Source of the DNA: Daldinia sp. FL1419
Taxonomy: Eukaryota; Ascomycota; Sordariomycetes; Xylariales; Hypoxylaceae
Assembly (NCBI GenBank): GCA_025201765.1
Contig: MU623342.1
Location: 434,001-498,000, forward strand
DNA: 64,000 nucleotides
Direction of reading: 5' to 3'
In this document: in pieces, positions 45,449 to 57,522 of the stretch
Numbering within the stretch: position 1 is the stretch's first letter
Layout: each line of letters starts with the position of its first letter
Notes under the pieces: generated by a model
Seen by the model: the letters and a program-made list of their open reading frames with translations, nothing else
Database searches by the model: none
What the model was told of the DNA's origin: nothing
Position numbers and translations under genes: made by a program

Positions 45449-46768
45449 CTAATTCCCTAGATATTTCTTCCAGCCTTCTCTAACGAGCACGGACCTGCCA
45501 CCTTCACCCTCTCTAAGAACGAACTTTTCCCAGCGGGCATCTTGCCCAGCCCCGACGACGATTAAGGTCGATTCGTCTATCCAACCAATAACTCCCTTCA
45601 CTGGTCTACTAGTTCCCAGTACTGTGTTTTCCCCTGATGAATTTTGAGGACCGGGAAGAAGGGGCTCTTCCCCGATTTCAAAAGGGGCGGAAGTAAAGGA
45701 GTAGGTGTCAGCAAATGGACCAAATGGTATATTACTAAGGATCCCCCATTTATTCCTCGCTTCTGCGTTAGGGCTACCGCTGCTGGCAACTGGAGGTGGC
45801 GTATGCAGTTGATTACGCGGATTGGGCACATCGAAGATGTGTAAGCTGCCTTTATCCGAAGTACAAGCCAGCATGTTCCCTGATGGGCTGAAGCGTAACG
45901 AGTATATACTAGCAGATTCAGTACCCCGACGTCGCTCCGCAAGCTTTGCGCCCCTACTGGTGGAGAAAATGCGAATTATTGTACCCTATATATAGTTGGT
46001 TAGCATAGCAAATTAGTCTAATGTTATTATATTTACCTACCTTTTCGCTCGCTGTCGCAAGTAAATCCCCGTCAGAGCTTAGTTGCAACGCCCTTAGGCC
46101 CGAGGTATGCGCAGGAATTATGCTAACGGTGCCGGTTTCGAATTGTATAACGTGGACTTGGCCGGACGTCCTGCCGGGGAAAACCAGATATTTCTCTGTT
46201 AGACAACAAAGACCGAGAAGATTTGATGTAGTCTCATATATAGCCAGTGGCGTAGGAGGCTTTTGAAAAGCGTATAACCGTACGCTGTTCTGCAGAACGA
46301 CGGCTATTCTCGTTTTAGAAATCTGGACTCCACGAACAGCTGTTAGAGTGGCGAGTTCGAGGCCAATTTTGCCTTTGCTATCATCCCAAATTATGGCCTT
46401 ATTCTGGGGAAACTTGGGCGAACGACCACCACCAACAAGAGCGAGATAGTTGGCGTTGCCCATCATTTGAACTAAACCTAGACCCGCATTGAATACTATA
46501 TCATTGGTAAGATAAGATTGAATGTTGATAAGTCACTAGTTGGATAAGATGAATTACCTCTTGCTGTCTGTATTTGGCAAGTATTTGAAAGGAAGACTAT
46601 TAAGCAAATGTAAGTGACCGAGATGGATAAATTGGTGATGGGCGAGGATGAAGACGCACTGCAGAACCCTGAATCTAAGCCGACAACAAATCGGCTTGCG
46701 TCATGGTTGAAGGTGACCGAAAGGGCAGCCTGCTCGCTGGGGTTTTCGATAACTGGTCGAGTATCCAT
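45449..46768 (-). CDS. PROPPIN, Hsv2/SVP1-like protein 2
   Basis: Three exons on the minus strand, 46768-46660, 46495-46041 and 45985-45449, give 366 aa, the usual size of Hsv2-type PROPPINs. The sequence matches a seven-bladed beta-propeller: SVTFNHDASRFVVGLDSGF (blade 1), YLALVGGG, KAIIWDDSKGK, VRGVQISKTRIAVVLQNSVRLY, LSSDGDLLATASEKGTIIRIF and LRFSPSGNMLACTSDKG. The phosphoinositide motif normally F/L-RRG reads RRRG here (206-209), so both conserved Arg are kept but the hydrophobic residue is Arg. Family knowledge: PROPPINs bind PI3P/PI(3,5)P2 and act in autophagy and vacuole traffic. The first intron (164 nt) might hide a tiny extra exon. The gene is convergent with Ist3 (272 bp apart). 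Confidence 0.88.
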
Positions 46769-48403
46769 GATGGCTTGCAGGGTGTTTTTATAAGTCTACG
46801 TTAATAGGCACTAAAGAGGGAAAAGTAAAATAATAAGGCTAGCGAGAGTGACGACTGCAAGGAATATTAAAGGGTCCAAGTAAATTGAAGCGAATAAAGC
46901 GAACGAAGAACGGTAAAGCCTCAAAAGGAACCGGAGAGTTCGAGTAGAGTCTCGATATCCCAGATCATTGCTATATCGCACATCCGTAAAGCTTTCCCGT
47001 CGAGGATACCTTAAGCTAAATGGACCTATAGAATGTATAGAAATGGGAATGCGACGATAAGCGCAGTATTTCAGTGGACTACCTAAAGCTTTCCCCGGTA
47101 TCCGTTCTACTACATGTAGGCAAATGAAGTAGGCAGCCAACAGGCTAAAGATGATGACTCAAGGCTGGATGGAACGTTGAACGAATTAGGAAAGATATAA
47201 TTCGGAAGACCAGATACTGGATCTATAGAAGCTTTTTGAATGAGAGAAAAATGATAATTCTTTTTTGAGTAGATGAAGTATGGTTGATTATCATCACAAG
47301 TCTGGTCCAGGCGGTTGCTTGGGATGGGACGCAATATGTTGCGCAGGTACAGTACACGTGAGAGTTCCATGGGTACAGGGTACAGTACATCCTAGGTTAG
47401 GTACTCCGGGTACTGTAAGATGCTATGGAGAATTTGAAAGATGTAGCGCACGGGCCACATAATTCAAGTCTTATTAGGTCGTCGTTGCCCCCGGCCATTG
47501 TTTAGTGAGCATTAGGGGAAGAAAATGGTCTGAGAGTTCTTTCCTCCATTATGTACGAAGTATTACCTGTATTAAGAAAATTAGGTGAATCTGTGGCTAT
47601 GTTGTTTGAAACTAGGTACCGGGTCTTATCTTAGATGTGTAACTTTAACTTGGACACTAGGTTGCAGATAGGTACATACTTACGTGTATAGTGTACTTCC
47701 TCGCTAACAAGTACATGTATTCTCAATAAATATAAGCCCTCTCGATGATCTAGACACGCCGTGTGCTTTTGTAGATTAAACAAAAAAAAAAACCTCCCCT
47801 AAAAAACCCCCCAAAATAAAAGTGGTAGAAGTTACGGTTGGAACAATCTCTAGCTAATGTTGCTCTTTGGCATCTCCAGCCTCGTGTTAATTTGACATGG
47901 GGAAGCACTGCTGGGTCGACCCTGGCTCGTCCACCTGTCCAATTAAATATTATGTACCTTCGTTCTTCTCTTTAGCTCTTGCGGTATCAAAGCCTGAGCC
48001 CCTGAATTCGGGGGAGATACAGGTGATCCGTGCTCTGATTTGGTGCCCTTCTAGTGGCCCCATAATCCCTGTCTGGTCTCCGTCTGTAGCAACCGTTTTG
48101 TGGTATTGAAATTGCACTTTTTTTCTGGAGAAGAAGGGAAGGAGACACCTGCGGCCATCAACCCATCAACAAGCTTTGGCGAAGCGAATCCCGAACATTT
48201 CTCAAATCTTTCTTTGGTTTCCTTCATCAACACCCAAGCTGTGATCACACCCCCCTTTCACAACACCCGTTTTTAGATACCCCCATTTGTGAAGATCCCG
48301 TTCCGTTCGACGACACCTACCATCGTCAATCATTGTAATTTCAATTCTTTTTTTTGCTAGCGGACCTAATCACCCCATTGCGAAACCCAAGCCTTAGCCT
48401 AAT
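46769..48403. promoter_or_regulatory. divergent intergenic region (PROPPIN / septin)
   Basis: A 1.6-kb region lies between divergent start codons at 46768 (minus) and 48404 (plus), carrying both promoters. Open frames of 60-110 codons on the minus strand (46811-47370) are not supported by any family feature. C/T-rich sequence at about 48150-48360 precedes the septin start. Confidence 0.45.
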
Positions 48404-50070
48404 ATGTCGTCCCCAGCGGTGAGCCTCCCCTATCACGCTGCAACCAAACGAGCCTTGTGTTTTCGTGTTTCGTGTTTGATGTTTGCACCTTGCACCGTCA
48501 CTTTCACTTTTGCTCTCTGCTTCTCGTCCTCTCCAACCGATCTTAGTTGTATAATCTCGTTATAATCTTGTTGTAATTGCTAATCCGTCATGATGCGTTC
48601 ACAGAAGATGATGCGCCGGAAGAAGAACGTGAAGAAGGGAATTCAGTTCTGTTTGATGGTCTGTGGTGCTTCAGGAACAGGTATACATCTTTCTTCCCTT
48701 TGATTTTGACGCGTCCGGCGTCCCGTTACCCTCAAGGCATCAAACTATCGACTACCCGACAAAATGGGAAGGCTAATTGTAGCTTTTACTGCACAGGACG
48801 AACAACTTTTGTCAACACTCTTTGCAGCAAGGCCGTCTTGACCCACAAGGATTCCGATGACGCTAGTGCCGCTCACGTCGAGGATGGTGTCAAGATCAAG
48901 CCCATCACTGTTGGTTAGTTTATTGCTTATCCTCAAGTAACACACTGCTCTAACAATTCGCCGCAGAGCTCGAATTGGACGAAGAGGGCACCCGTATCTC
49001 TCTGACCATTGTTGACACTCCTGGTTTTGGTGACCAGATTGATAACGAAGCTAGGTATGACTTGATGTTTGAGAACAATACTTACAACATCCACTAACAT
49101 TTTCTACTTGCAGCTTCTCCGAGATTGTAGGGTATCTTGAGAGACAATATGACGACATCTTGGCCGAGGAGTCGCGTATCAAGCGAAACCCCAGATTCAG
49201 GGACAACCGAGTACATGCTATGCTATACTTTATTACTCCCACTGGTCATGGGTATGTTCTATCCCTTGATTGACAATAACCCTACCGTATACTTATGGCA
49301 TATAGTCTCCGTGAACTCGATATCGAATTGATGAAGCGCCTTGCCCCTCGTGTCAACGTCATTCCTGTTATCGGTCGTGCCGATTCGCTGACCCCCGCCG
49401 AGCTTGCTGAGTCCAAGAAGCTTGTCATGGAGGACATTGAGCACTACCGAATCCCCGTCTACAACTTCCCTTACGATATCGAAGAGGACGATGAGGATAC
49501 TGTTGAGGAAAATGCTGAACTTAGGGGCCTTATGCCCTTTGCCATAGTCGGCTCCGAAGACACTATCGAGATCGGTGGTCGCAAAGTCCGAGCTCGACAA
49601 TATCCTTGGGGTGTTGTTGAGGTTGACAACCCTCGTCACTCGGACTTCCTGGCTATTCGGTCGGCTCTCCTTCACAGCCATCTTGCTGATCTAAAGGAGA
49701 TTACTCACGATTTCCTGTATGAGAACTACCGTACCGAGAAGCTTAGCAAGAGCGTTGAGGGTGGTGCCGGAGTGTAAGTCACTTTCGTCTGGTTATGATG
49801 GTACTTTTCTAACTTACTATTTCCAGCGATTCTTCCATGAACCCTGAAGATCTGGCTTCTCAGTCTGTCCGTCTAAAGGAGGAGCAACTTCGCCGAGAAG
49901 AAGAGAAGCTTCGCGAGATCGAGGTCAAGGTCCAACGCGAGATCAACGAGAAACGACAGGAGCTTTTGGCTCGCGAGTCCCAATTACGCGAAATCGAAGC
50001 GAGGATGGCACGAGAGGCTGCTGCCGCCGCGGGCACACCGGAGGCGAATGGCGAACAGGAAGCCAACTAA
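48404..50070 (+). CDS. Septin, Cdc11/AspA type
   Basis: Seven exons, 48404-48418, 48605-48680, 48797-48913, 48967-49054, 49114-49251, 49306-49773 and 49827-50070, give 381 aa, all in phase. Key elements: G1 loop GASGTGRTT (26-34), with Arg where most septins have Lys, as in Cdc11; G3 DTPGFGD; RNPRFRDNRVHAMLYFITPTG; G4-like GRAD; the septin unique element WGVVEVDNPRHSDF; and a C-terminal Glu/Arg-rich coiled coil (about 310-370). The Arg in G1 and the EESRIKRNPRF stretch favour Cdc11 over Cdc3, Cdc10 or Cdc12. Family knowledge: septins polymerise into filaments at septa, hyphal tips and branches, and Cdc11-type subunits cap the octamer and bind nucleotide weakly. The 15-nt first exon is inferred from phase. 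Confidence 0.9.
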
Positions 50071-51127
50071 GTAGCCTAGAACTACATCTTTTCTATCTCC
50101 TACCCCTGGTATATCGGCGGCCAGATAGCAGTACGGATTGTGGCGTTGGGTGTTTGATATCCCCTAGTCCCCTGACCCCTTAAAGCCATTCGAGATTACG
50201 CGTTATACGAAAATCCAACAAAATTAATGATTGTGTGGGATGCGGAATAGTAAAGGGCTTGGTGAAAACTTGTCAGGAATAAAAGCCAGAGTTGATATCC
50301 CCTACAATTATTACGTGCCCAATTTTCGGAAGAGGGACGATGGGCACAGTGGGAAAAAAGAAGCAGAGTTTGCCTTCCCAATTTTTCATATCTGATGATA
50401 CATCGTCCTGTGGACAAGCTGAAGGTGGTAAAGGAGACAGTTCGCGCCTACCTTATATCTGTTGCGAGTCGATGTCCGTTTTACTACTTGCCAGCTGTGT
50501 AGTCTTTTCTACTTTCACGCCCCCTTTTCTCCTAGTATTAGTGCCTTCTAATGCAGATATCAATATGAGCTTTCTTTGATGTCTACTATAATTATACTAA
50601 TGATACTGACTCTGTCTTGCTTGAATGTGGTGAGATTGTGCTATGATGTATGATATGGAAATACTACTATAGAAAATCAGATGGAATACTAAGCTTTAAC
50701 ACCATTGTATTCTAGGGTCGGCGGAATCGACCATTTAATCTCAACACCATAATCGTTTCAAATTCGGGACCCATTCGTACTGTTGAGGCGTAAGCGCTTT
50801 AAATAGGATGTTTCATGCTAGCTAGGAGTTCGACTACCCCTATATAACTAATTCTGCCGCGGAGTAAACCAAATTCCCCGTTTCAGCAACTCGGCCCTCA
50901 ATATTAGGCTTTGGGCTGCCACCTCCCAGGACGCCATTCCCTAATCTCGTACAATTACACAAGGAAAAGAAAAGAATACACAAGTCCTACAATGATGCCC
51001 AGGATAGCTGAATTTCTCAGATATTCTTCACGCCCCATTAACGAAAGAGAACCTTCAATTCCGTACTTAATTTAACTCTCAAACCATTAAACCTGAAACC
51101 ATTCTTACTAGCGCTCTTTTAACTTTC
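50071..51127. other. convergent 3' intergenic region
   Basis: This holds the 3' ends of the septin (+) and the BI-1-like gene (-). A 95-codon open frame at 50292-50579 has no recognisable feature and is probably 3' untranslated sequence. Otherwise I see nothing notable. Confidence 0.4.
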
Positions 51128-52037
51128 CTAGTTGTTATTCTGGCTGTTTAGGATGCGTAAGATAGCCAAGAATAGGTTGATGATGTCGAGGTACAAGCTA
51201 ATAGCAGCAGCAATCTCCTCTTCGACGTGGTGCTTGCGGAGGACGAGCTGGGTGTCGACCAAGATGTATACCGAGAAGATGAGGGCGGCAAGTCCACCGT
51301 AGATGAGCTCGCCAGTGCTGCTGCTAGGAAGGAACATCATCATGAAGCCGAAGAGCAGGAGACCCCAGAGAGCGCCGAATAGGTACGGCATCCAGGAGGT
51401 AAAGTCATACTTGGTCTGGCAGGCGAAGAGAGTCAGGAAGACGAAGATGCCGCCGGTCAGGATAGTAGCGTTGAGAACGATTGCGGTATCATAGACAGAG
51501 ACGATGACGGAGATGGTGTAGGCTTCGAGGAGCGTGAATCCGGAGAGGAAAAGCAGGTTCGTTGGGTAAGACTTGCGCTTCCAGTAGGTTAGAATCATGA
51601 AGACCATGGAACCGAAGAGCTGCGTGCATCATGTTAGCTTCCATTATTCGTCAAATAGTCTTTCACAATCGAAGACGGGACGAGTTTTAACGTACCGAGG
51701 CCCAGACAAGACCTGGGTGCGATTGGATCCAAGTCTTGTAGCCTTGGCTCCAGAAACTGAAGCCACTGACGACAGCTGTGGCGAGAAGCTGAACCGTAAG
51801 GATGGTGTACACCTTGCGAATGAACTGGTTGCGAATATCGATCGTGGCCTCGGCGACGGACCCGCCGAACTTGAAGTCATCGGGAATATTGTCTTCGCTG
51901 CTGCGCGGAGCGTCGCCGAAAAGTCCGGTTGATGCGCTGTTCGTTCCAGCCTGCTGGTACGACGGGGGAGCCTGCGACCAGGTAGCCTCGTCGGGATCCT
52001 GCGTGGGCGCCGGCGTATACTTTGTATTAGCGGCCAT
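51128..52037 (-). CDS. Bax inhibitor-1-like (TMBIM/LFG family) membrane protein
   Basis: Exons 52037-51696 and 51619-51128 on the minus strand give 277 aa; the intron is GTACGT...CGCAG, phase 0. The first ~75 residues are cytosolic and Pro/Gln/Ser-rich. About seven hydrophobic helices follow from VYTILTVQLLATAVVSGF to the C-terminal FLAILRIL. The paired Asp residues of the pH-sensing pore known from the family are present (D236 in ILVDTQLVLR, D259 in LYLDIINLFL). Family knowledge: in yeast the Bxi1/Ybh3 homologue sits in ER, vacuole or mitochondrial membranes and affects calcium handling and cell death. The subfamily assignment to LFG type is from the VDTQ and LDIINLFL motifs. Confidence 0.92.
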
Positions 52038-54650
52038 CGTGTTCTTTTATTTCGTATACGACTCTCGATAATCAAGGTTCGTCGAAATTAATGATGGACA
52101 GGGCAAGACAAAAATGAGTAATGATCTACCGGCGTCTGGCGTTGATGGGAAATGGATGGGGGGAGGTTGTTTTAGGTGTAAGAATTGGTTTGGTCGATGG
52201 AAAGTCGCGGCGGGCGAATCGCGGGGCGCAATGTATGTAATGATGCACTGGTTAAATATTACTGTAGGTCATTCATTAGGCAAGTGCGGGAAAAGGCTGT
52301 GCAAGTCAGTCATAAATAAGCGGGTACCTAAACAAGAGAGTTTATTACATACTTCGAACGTCTTTAACGTATGTTCAATTTTAGAGAATTACTTTACAAT
52401 GTTCAACAATCTAATTAAATATTAAATTTTATGAGATTAGTATTAAAGAACTAGAGATATTCTTATAATTTTTCTAATAATACGTATTTGATTTGAAATT
52501 CAAGTTAATTGTGTAAATGCTGGTGTGGTAAAGAAACAAATAGTGGTCCCGCGCATTTTCTAAGCGTTTCGAATATTATCGACAAGAGATTCTTTAGTCA
52601 TTTAGTTCATTAATATTGATTGGCCGATGTGACTACCTAATGTACCTAAGCAGCAAGGTTTAATCGAGATTATCAGATGGCCACATGTGGCTTGAAGAGT
52701 GGTTAGTAAGAACTTAAAAGTGCGGGGCCCAGCATGTGCAAGTCTGGAAGTCGAAAGTTAGTTGAGTCTTTGTAGTTCCAGACTTTCCTAAGAATGACTT
52801 TCCGAAGGTACGTTATTTGATTTAAAAAAGGGTTTTCAATATATGTCCAAATATGCTACATTATGCAACTTTACAACCAATCATTTATTATACCCCAATT
52901 CCATTCTTGTTCACAAACCTGTACGCACATACATGATATAGGCGACCTAACCATGGGCTATGGTGGGATTATTAGTTGCCGAAGATTAGTTCATATAAAA
53001 ATCTTCAGTTTTTACCATACCAGCCATACTAATAGAACCCCGGGTATCGACAACGACTAGTCCTTCCTCTTAAAGAATGCATCATGGTTCACAATAAACT
53101 TATATAACGGAAAGTCCCAGCAACCCACATGGATTCCCCGCTCGAGAGGAGTTGTCCGGGGAATAAGCGACAACACACGAGAACGTGAGATATGTGGTTG
53201 TGCGAAATTCGGCGAAGCTCATTCGCTAGGATGCCATGTGGAAAGGTGATATAAGAGCGATCCATGCAGCAAAAGTTGTCAGTCCCGGAGCAGTTAGCTC
53301 CCATTGGCTACGCACTTGTTACACATATCCACAAACGGCTTTGGGCTTTTTGGTAAAGCAGGCAAGGTAGGTTTAGGTAGCATTGAAGATGGAATGGAAG
53401 CTTGCGGCGGGGAAAGAATAGGAGAGAAAAAGATGTCATGAACTCACTCATCAAAGCAACCGATCTCACTTTTGAAACAAACATGTGGGTGTTAAGTTCT
53501 ATACGTAAACTCTCCTAAGCTTTACCTGCCCAATTGGTTATTGTATATACCTACAGGTAGGTGAGCAACTTATCAACAAAACAAAGAAGCAACAGCCTTA
53601 AGCTATAAAGCAGTTTGTTTAGGTACATTTCGTAGTGTTTCGAGATTACTTTAGTCCCATGCGGGTAGGCAGATCCGGTATAATAAAGCTACCTAGGTAG
53701 GTAGTCCAGTTGGTACTATGTACAAGAAGCACCAAGCTATCAGGCTATGCAAAAGGGTCTCAACAAAAATCAGATGTTACCATGTTTGGGAAGCATGTAA
53801 GTACATCGATCGCTGATCCATACCCTTGACTCGTTCCCATTTCGACAAAGATATGGGTTCTGCGCATGTAATAAAAGGACAGAAAACCTCTTGGCTTTAG
53901 AGGGGGTCCCCTATCTAACCTTCTAATTGGACCTGTCTAGCCGGTTAGGTACTTTTAAACAGCTAAGTGTGCGCCTGGTTATCGATTGATTATAGTGTTC
54001 ATAGCGATCAATGATCACCAAATTGTTTTGATTGTGTTCACTAATCCATTGTTGGAAGTTAGCTAGGGTTAGTTGGAAAGAGACGCTACCTTACTGGGTT
54101 TAGATACGCTAAGTTATCCCCTAGGTGCTGTACTTAAATTGCCAACTTATCTTAACCACCCCTCCTCCTTTTTTTTCCCTCCCGGTTCACCGCTCTGACC
54201 GCTCATCCTCGAATCTATCAAAAAACTTACAGCGGTGGGGGGGCCCACCTTCACTTCAACATCTTCAAAAACAACTTGCCTTCAGTCCTGTCCAGGTGGT
54301 CCCGACCAGATCAATGTCCCCTGTATACAGCTCGGGGGCTCGTTGGACACATTCGTTCTTCTGAAATAAGAGTAATGATTTGTCTGTTTATGGAATTCGT
54401 TTTCGTGTTCTAGCACCCGTTACTCGCATCCGCCGCCAATCGCTTGACGTGTGAGGCATTCGTTACTTATTTTGTGTGTATCACTTGGTTTTGTGGTTCT
54501 GGGGATTATTTTTTCTCGAAAGTCCAACCCCGCTGATCCCGCTGCGTCGGCCGACATATCCGCGTCGATTCACGGTTAAACACAATTAAACACTAAATAC
54601 ACCGAAACCCGTTGCAACCGGACTTCTTTAGCGGACATTTCGATTTGAAT
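52038..54650. other. 2.6-kb divergent intergenic region with AT-rich core
   Basis: This separates the BI-1-like gene (-) from the ceramide synthase gene (+) and contains both promoters. The segment at about 52330-52530 is strongly AT-rich. TACCTAGGTA-like motifs lie at about 53550 and 53690-53704. The last ~500 bp contain C-rich and pyrimidine-rich runs typical of a leader. I find no supported gene. Confidence 0.45.
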
Positions 54651-56477
54651 ATGAACGAACCCGAGGCCAATGCCCCTCCCACAGACCTTGGAGACACAAC
54701 AAAGTCTACCACAACCATGGAGCCTCAAATTGAGAAGCCCAAGACAAGCGCGGTGAGACCGCCGGTGACATCGCGGAGCTCAATGAACGGTCCCTTGTAC
54801 ATGCAGACCAGCAAAAATAAGGTCTTGATCCGGAGAGTAAAGAGGAAAGATGATGGCCCCATGAGGGGCTTGGCTCGCTGGTTTCTCGAGAATCAAACAG
54901 GTATGTTCACAATTACCCATTACTGATAACCTATTGCCGCCTACAAACTCCAACAAACATCTATTCTACAAAATATTTCCTATCACCAAGTGTGTAGGGT
55001 CTTATTCCGTACTTCGTTTCACGGCAGTAGCATCAACGCTATTTGCTAGTATTCCCACACTCGTTGTCATGGCTAATAACTCCTGATCTTGTAGGCCTCT
55101 CGTTTAACCTGATCACATTGATCTTTCTCACGCATATATGTCTGCCGAAAGCGCGCCCTCATACCTCCAAATTCTTCACCCTCTCGTACTACAACCCGGA
55201 ATCCGGGAAATATGCGATTGGGCCGAATGACATCCACTTCATCTCGTTCTGCATAATTCTATTCACCGGGCTTCGTGCGTGTTTAATGGAACACCTACTG
55301 GCACCATTGGCTAGACAATGGGGTATTTCCAAGAGGAAAGATATTACTAGGTTCTCAGAACAAGCATGGATGCTGGTCTACTACTGCGTCTTTTGGACGC
55401 TTGGAACGGTAAGGGAAACCCCTCTTTATGTGCCACGGGCCTAGGAAACTTGCTATATGCATAGTCCACTCAATTACCCATTGGCAATTTGACTTATACT
55501 AACGAGTGGCCGCTGAGTAGTACTTGTACGTCAACTCGCCTTACTTCCTCAACATGAAGGAACTTTGGACCGGCTGGCCAAACAGGGAGCTTGATGGGCT
55601 CATGAAAGGCTACATACTTGCACAATGGTCTTTCTGGATACAGCAAGTCCTAGTCATCCACATTGAAGACCGCAGAAAGGACCATTATCAGATGCTCACC
55701 CACCACTTTATCACGATCACGCTCATCTCTGGGTGTTACTACTATTACCATACTCGAGTTGGCAATCTTATCCTGGTTCTCATGGATGTAGTTGACTTGT
55801 TCCTTCCAGTAAGTTCAATCATTTGGACCAGTGTACGTTACTTTGATATGTTTGGCTAATCCCAATAACAGCTAGCAAAGTGCTTAAAATACCTAGGATT
55901 TTCGAAGCTATGTGATGCTACGTTCGTGGTTTTCATGATATCGTGGTTTATAGCCAGGCACGTGTTTTACCTCATGACGTGCTACAGTATTTACAAAGAT
56001 GTGCCTGAGCAAATTACCTGGGGCTGCTACCAAGGCCCGAACTCAAACCTAACAGGGCCCTTCCCTCTCCCTAATGACGGCTGGGGTCATTATCTAGAGC
56101 CATTTAATAACCCTGAAGGCATAGTTTGCTTCTCTAGCTCGATCCAGTGGGGATTCCTATACTGTTTACTTGGTCTTCAAGTACTCACTATCTTCTGGTT
56201 CTTCATGATTGTCAATGTTGCCATTCGGGTGGTTAAAGGAGACGGTGCCGATGATACTAGGAGCGACGATGAGAGGGATGAAAAAGAGGAGGAAACAGAA
56301 TATGAAGAAGCTCAGCCGCTTGAGGAGGAAGTTGGCGTAGAGGCTATTGATCTAAAGGGATGGGAGCGTCGGACGGGCGTCAAAAGAGGCGCAAGTTCTT
56401 CTGGTGTCAGTTTACCCGGCCATAGCGATCGTAAGGAGTTGCTCGGTCGCATTGGCTGCGAGAAGCAGGTTGACTGA
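54651..56477 (+). CDS. Ceramide synthase (Lag1/Lac1 type, TLC domain)
   Basis: Four exons, 54651-54900, 55095-55408, 55521-55808 and 55872-56477, give 485 aa, all junctions in phase. The N-terminus is cytosolic and contains a basic stretch (VLIRRVKRKDDGP). The TLC domain has about six to eight membrane helices; landmarks are YVNSPYFLNMKELWTGWP and the Lag1 motif with the catalytic HH at 249-250, the YYYYHTRVGN stretch and DVVD at 277-280. The C-terminal tail is acidic (EEETEYEEAQPLEEEVG), as in other fungal ceramide synthases. Family knowledge: acyl-CoA-dependent N-acylation of sphingoid bases in the ER; filamentous fungi carry separate enzymes for glucosylceramide and inositol-phosphoceramide precursors, and I cannot tell which this is. 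Confidence 0.93.
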
Positions 56478-57522
56478 TACATCAGCGCAACAACAGAGGT
56501 GTATTGCGGCGCACGGAACATGGTAAACGGCAGGTCCCTTTGCTTGTGGCGACCGTTGAGAATATCGTGCGCGCCGCCAGGGAACGCCATGCTTGGGGGT
56601 GCCGGACAGTTAAAGGGGCACAAAGGTTAAGCGTGGCAATCTTCGTTTTGTCTTGTTCATATGGGGGTTGATCTGGGAGCGGTACCCTATTGCGTTATTT
56701 CACTGCGCCGAGGACAGTGGGAGGACCAGGACCATATGCTCTATCTCGGCATATATAGAAACGGAATTCAGTACTTATACCCTATGAAAATCACTCGTGC
56801 ATTCGCCCATATCCGGACCTTGTTGGTCTTATTATGCATAATAGGTACGATTCGTAGCAGGTATGGTGATCATAGAAGCTTCTGGAGAACTTTCCATCCG
56901 CTTGAGGCGTATATGGCTTAACCCTAACGCGTTGATGATGAGCACATTCGGTACGGGCGATCTTAAAACTCTCACCTCTCACCCATCGGCAATGGCAATG
57001 GTAAGTTACGGATACCAATAAACTTATCAAACGGTAGTCGGTAAAACTTTATCTGGCATCCCGTGCTACCTTTAAGCCACCTCTCTTCGCATAGCAGGAA
57101 CAATCTCGGCATCCGTAAACTTTATTGTGTCGGCTTGTCGCACCAACCGTTTCCTGGAAGGTCCTAGGTTAGACTTTTGTCGCAGATGGCAGGTACGAGA
57201 AATAGAAAGTGCGAAGCACTGTAGCTGGTACTAAAAACGCTCCTGGGAAGCCACCCATTTTAGAATTTCTTCTAAAACACAATATCCTTATTATTCCTCT
57301 CTCGTTATTTGTCGCCTGACCATGAAACCACATCCCCTCAAACTTAAAATAAGGATATACTGGCATGGCACAGAAGAAAATGGAGGCTAAGCAATTCGAA
57401 GTAAACGTTACCCTTGATGCCTTGGCCCAAGAGAAGCGATTCGAAACAATAGGAAGGGGGGCATCTGAGTTCAGGTATCCGTTCTAGAAAAAGGTGCCCT
57501 CTTCGGATAGGAAATTGTTGAG
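56478..57522. other. intergenic region
   Basis: There is no supported gene. Open frames of 65-103 codons on both strands overlap and lack features. I see nothing else distinctive. Confidence 0.4.

Noticed and set aside
46811..47370. minus-strand open frames upstream of the PROPPIN gene
   Set aside because: They are short and unrelated in composition to neighbouring genes, and lie in the divergent promoter interval.
48404..50070. assignment of the septin as Cdc3/AspB
   Set aside because: Arg in the G1 loop (GTGRTT) and the EESRIKRNPRF stretch match Cdc11-type septins better.
50292..50579. 95-codon open frame after the septin
   Set aside because: It has no recognisable features and most likely lies in the septin 3' untranslated region.
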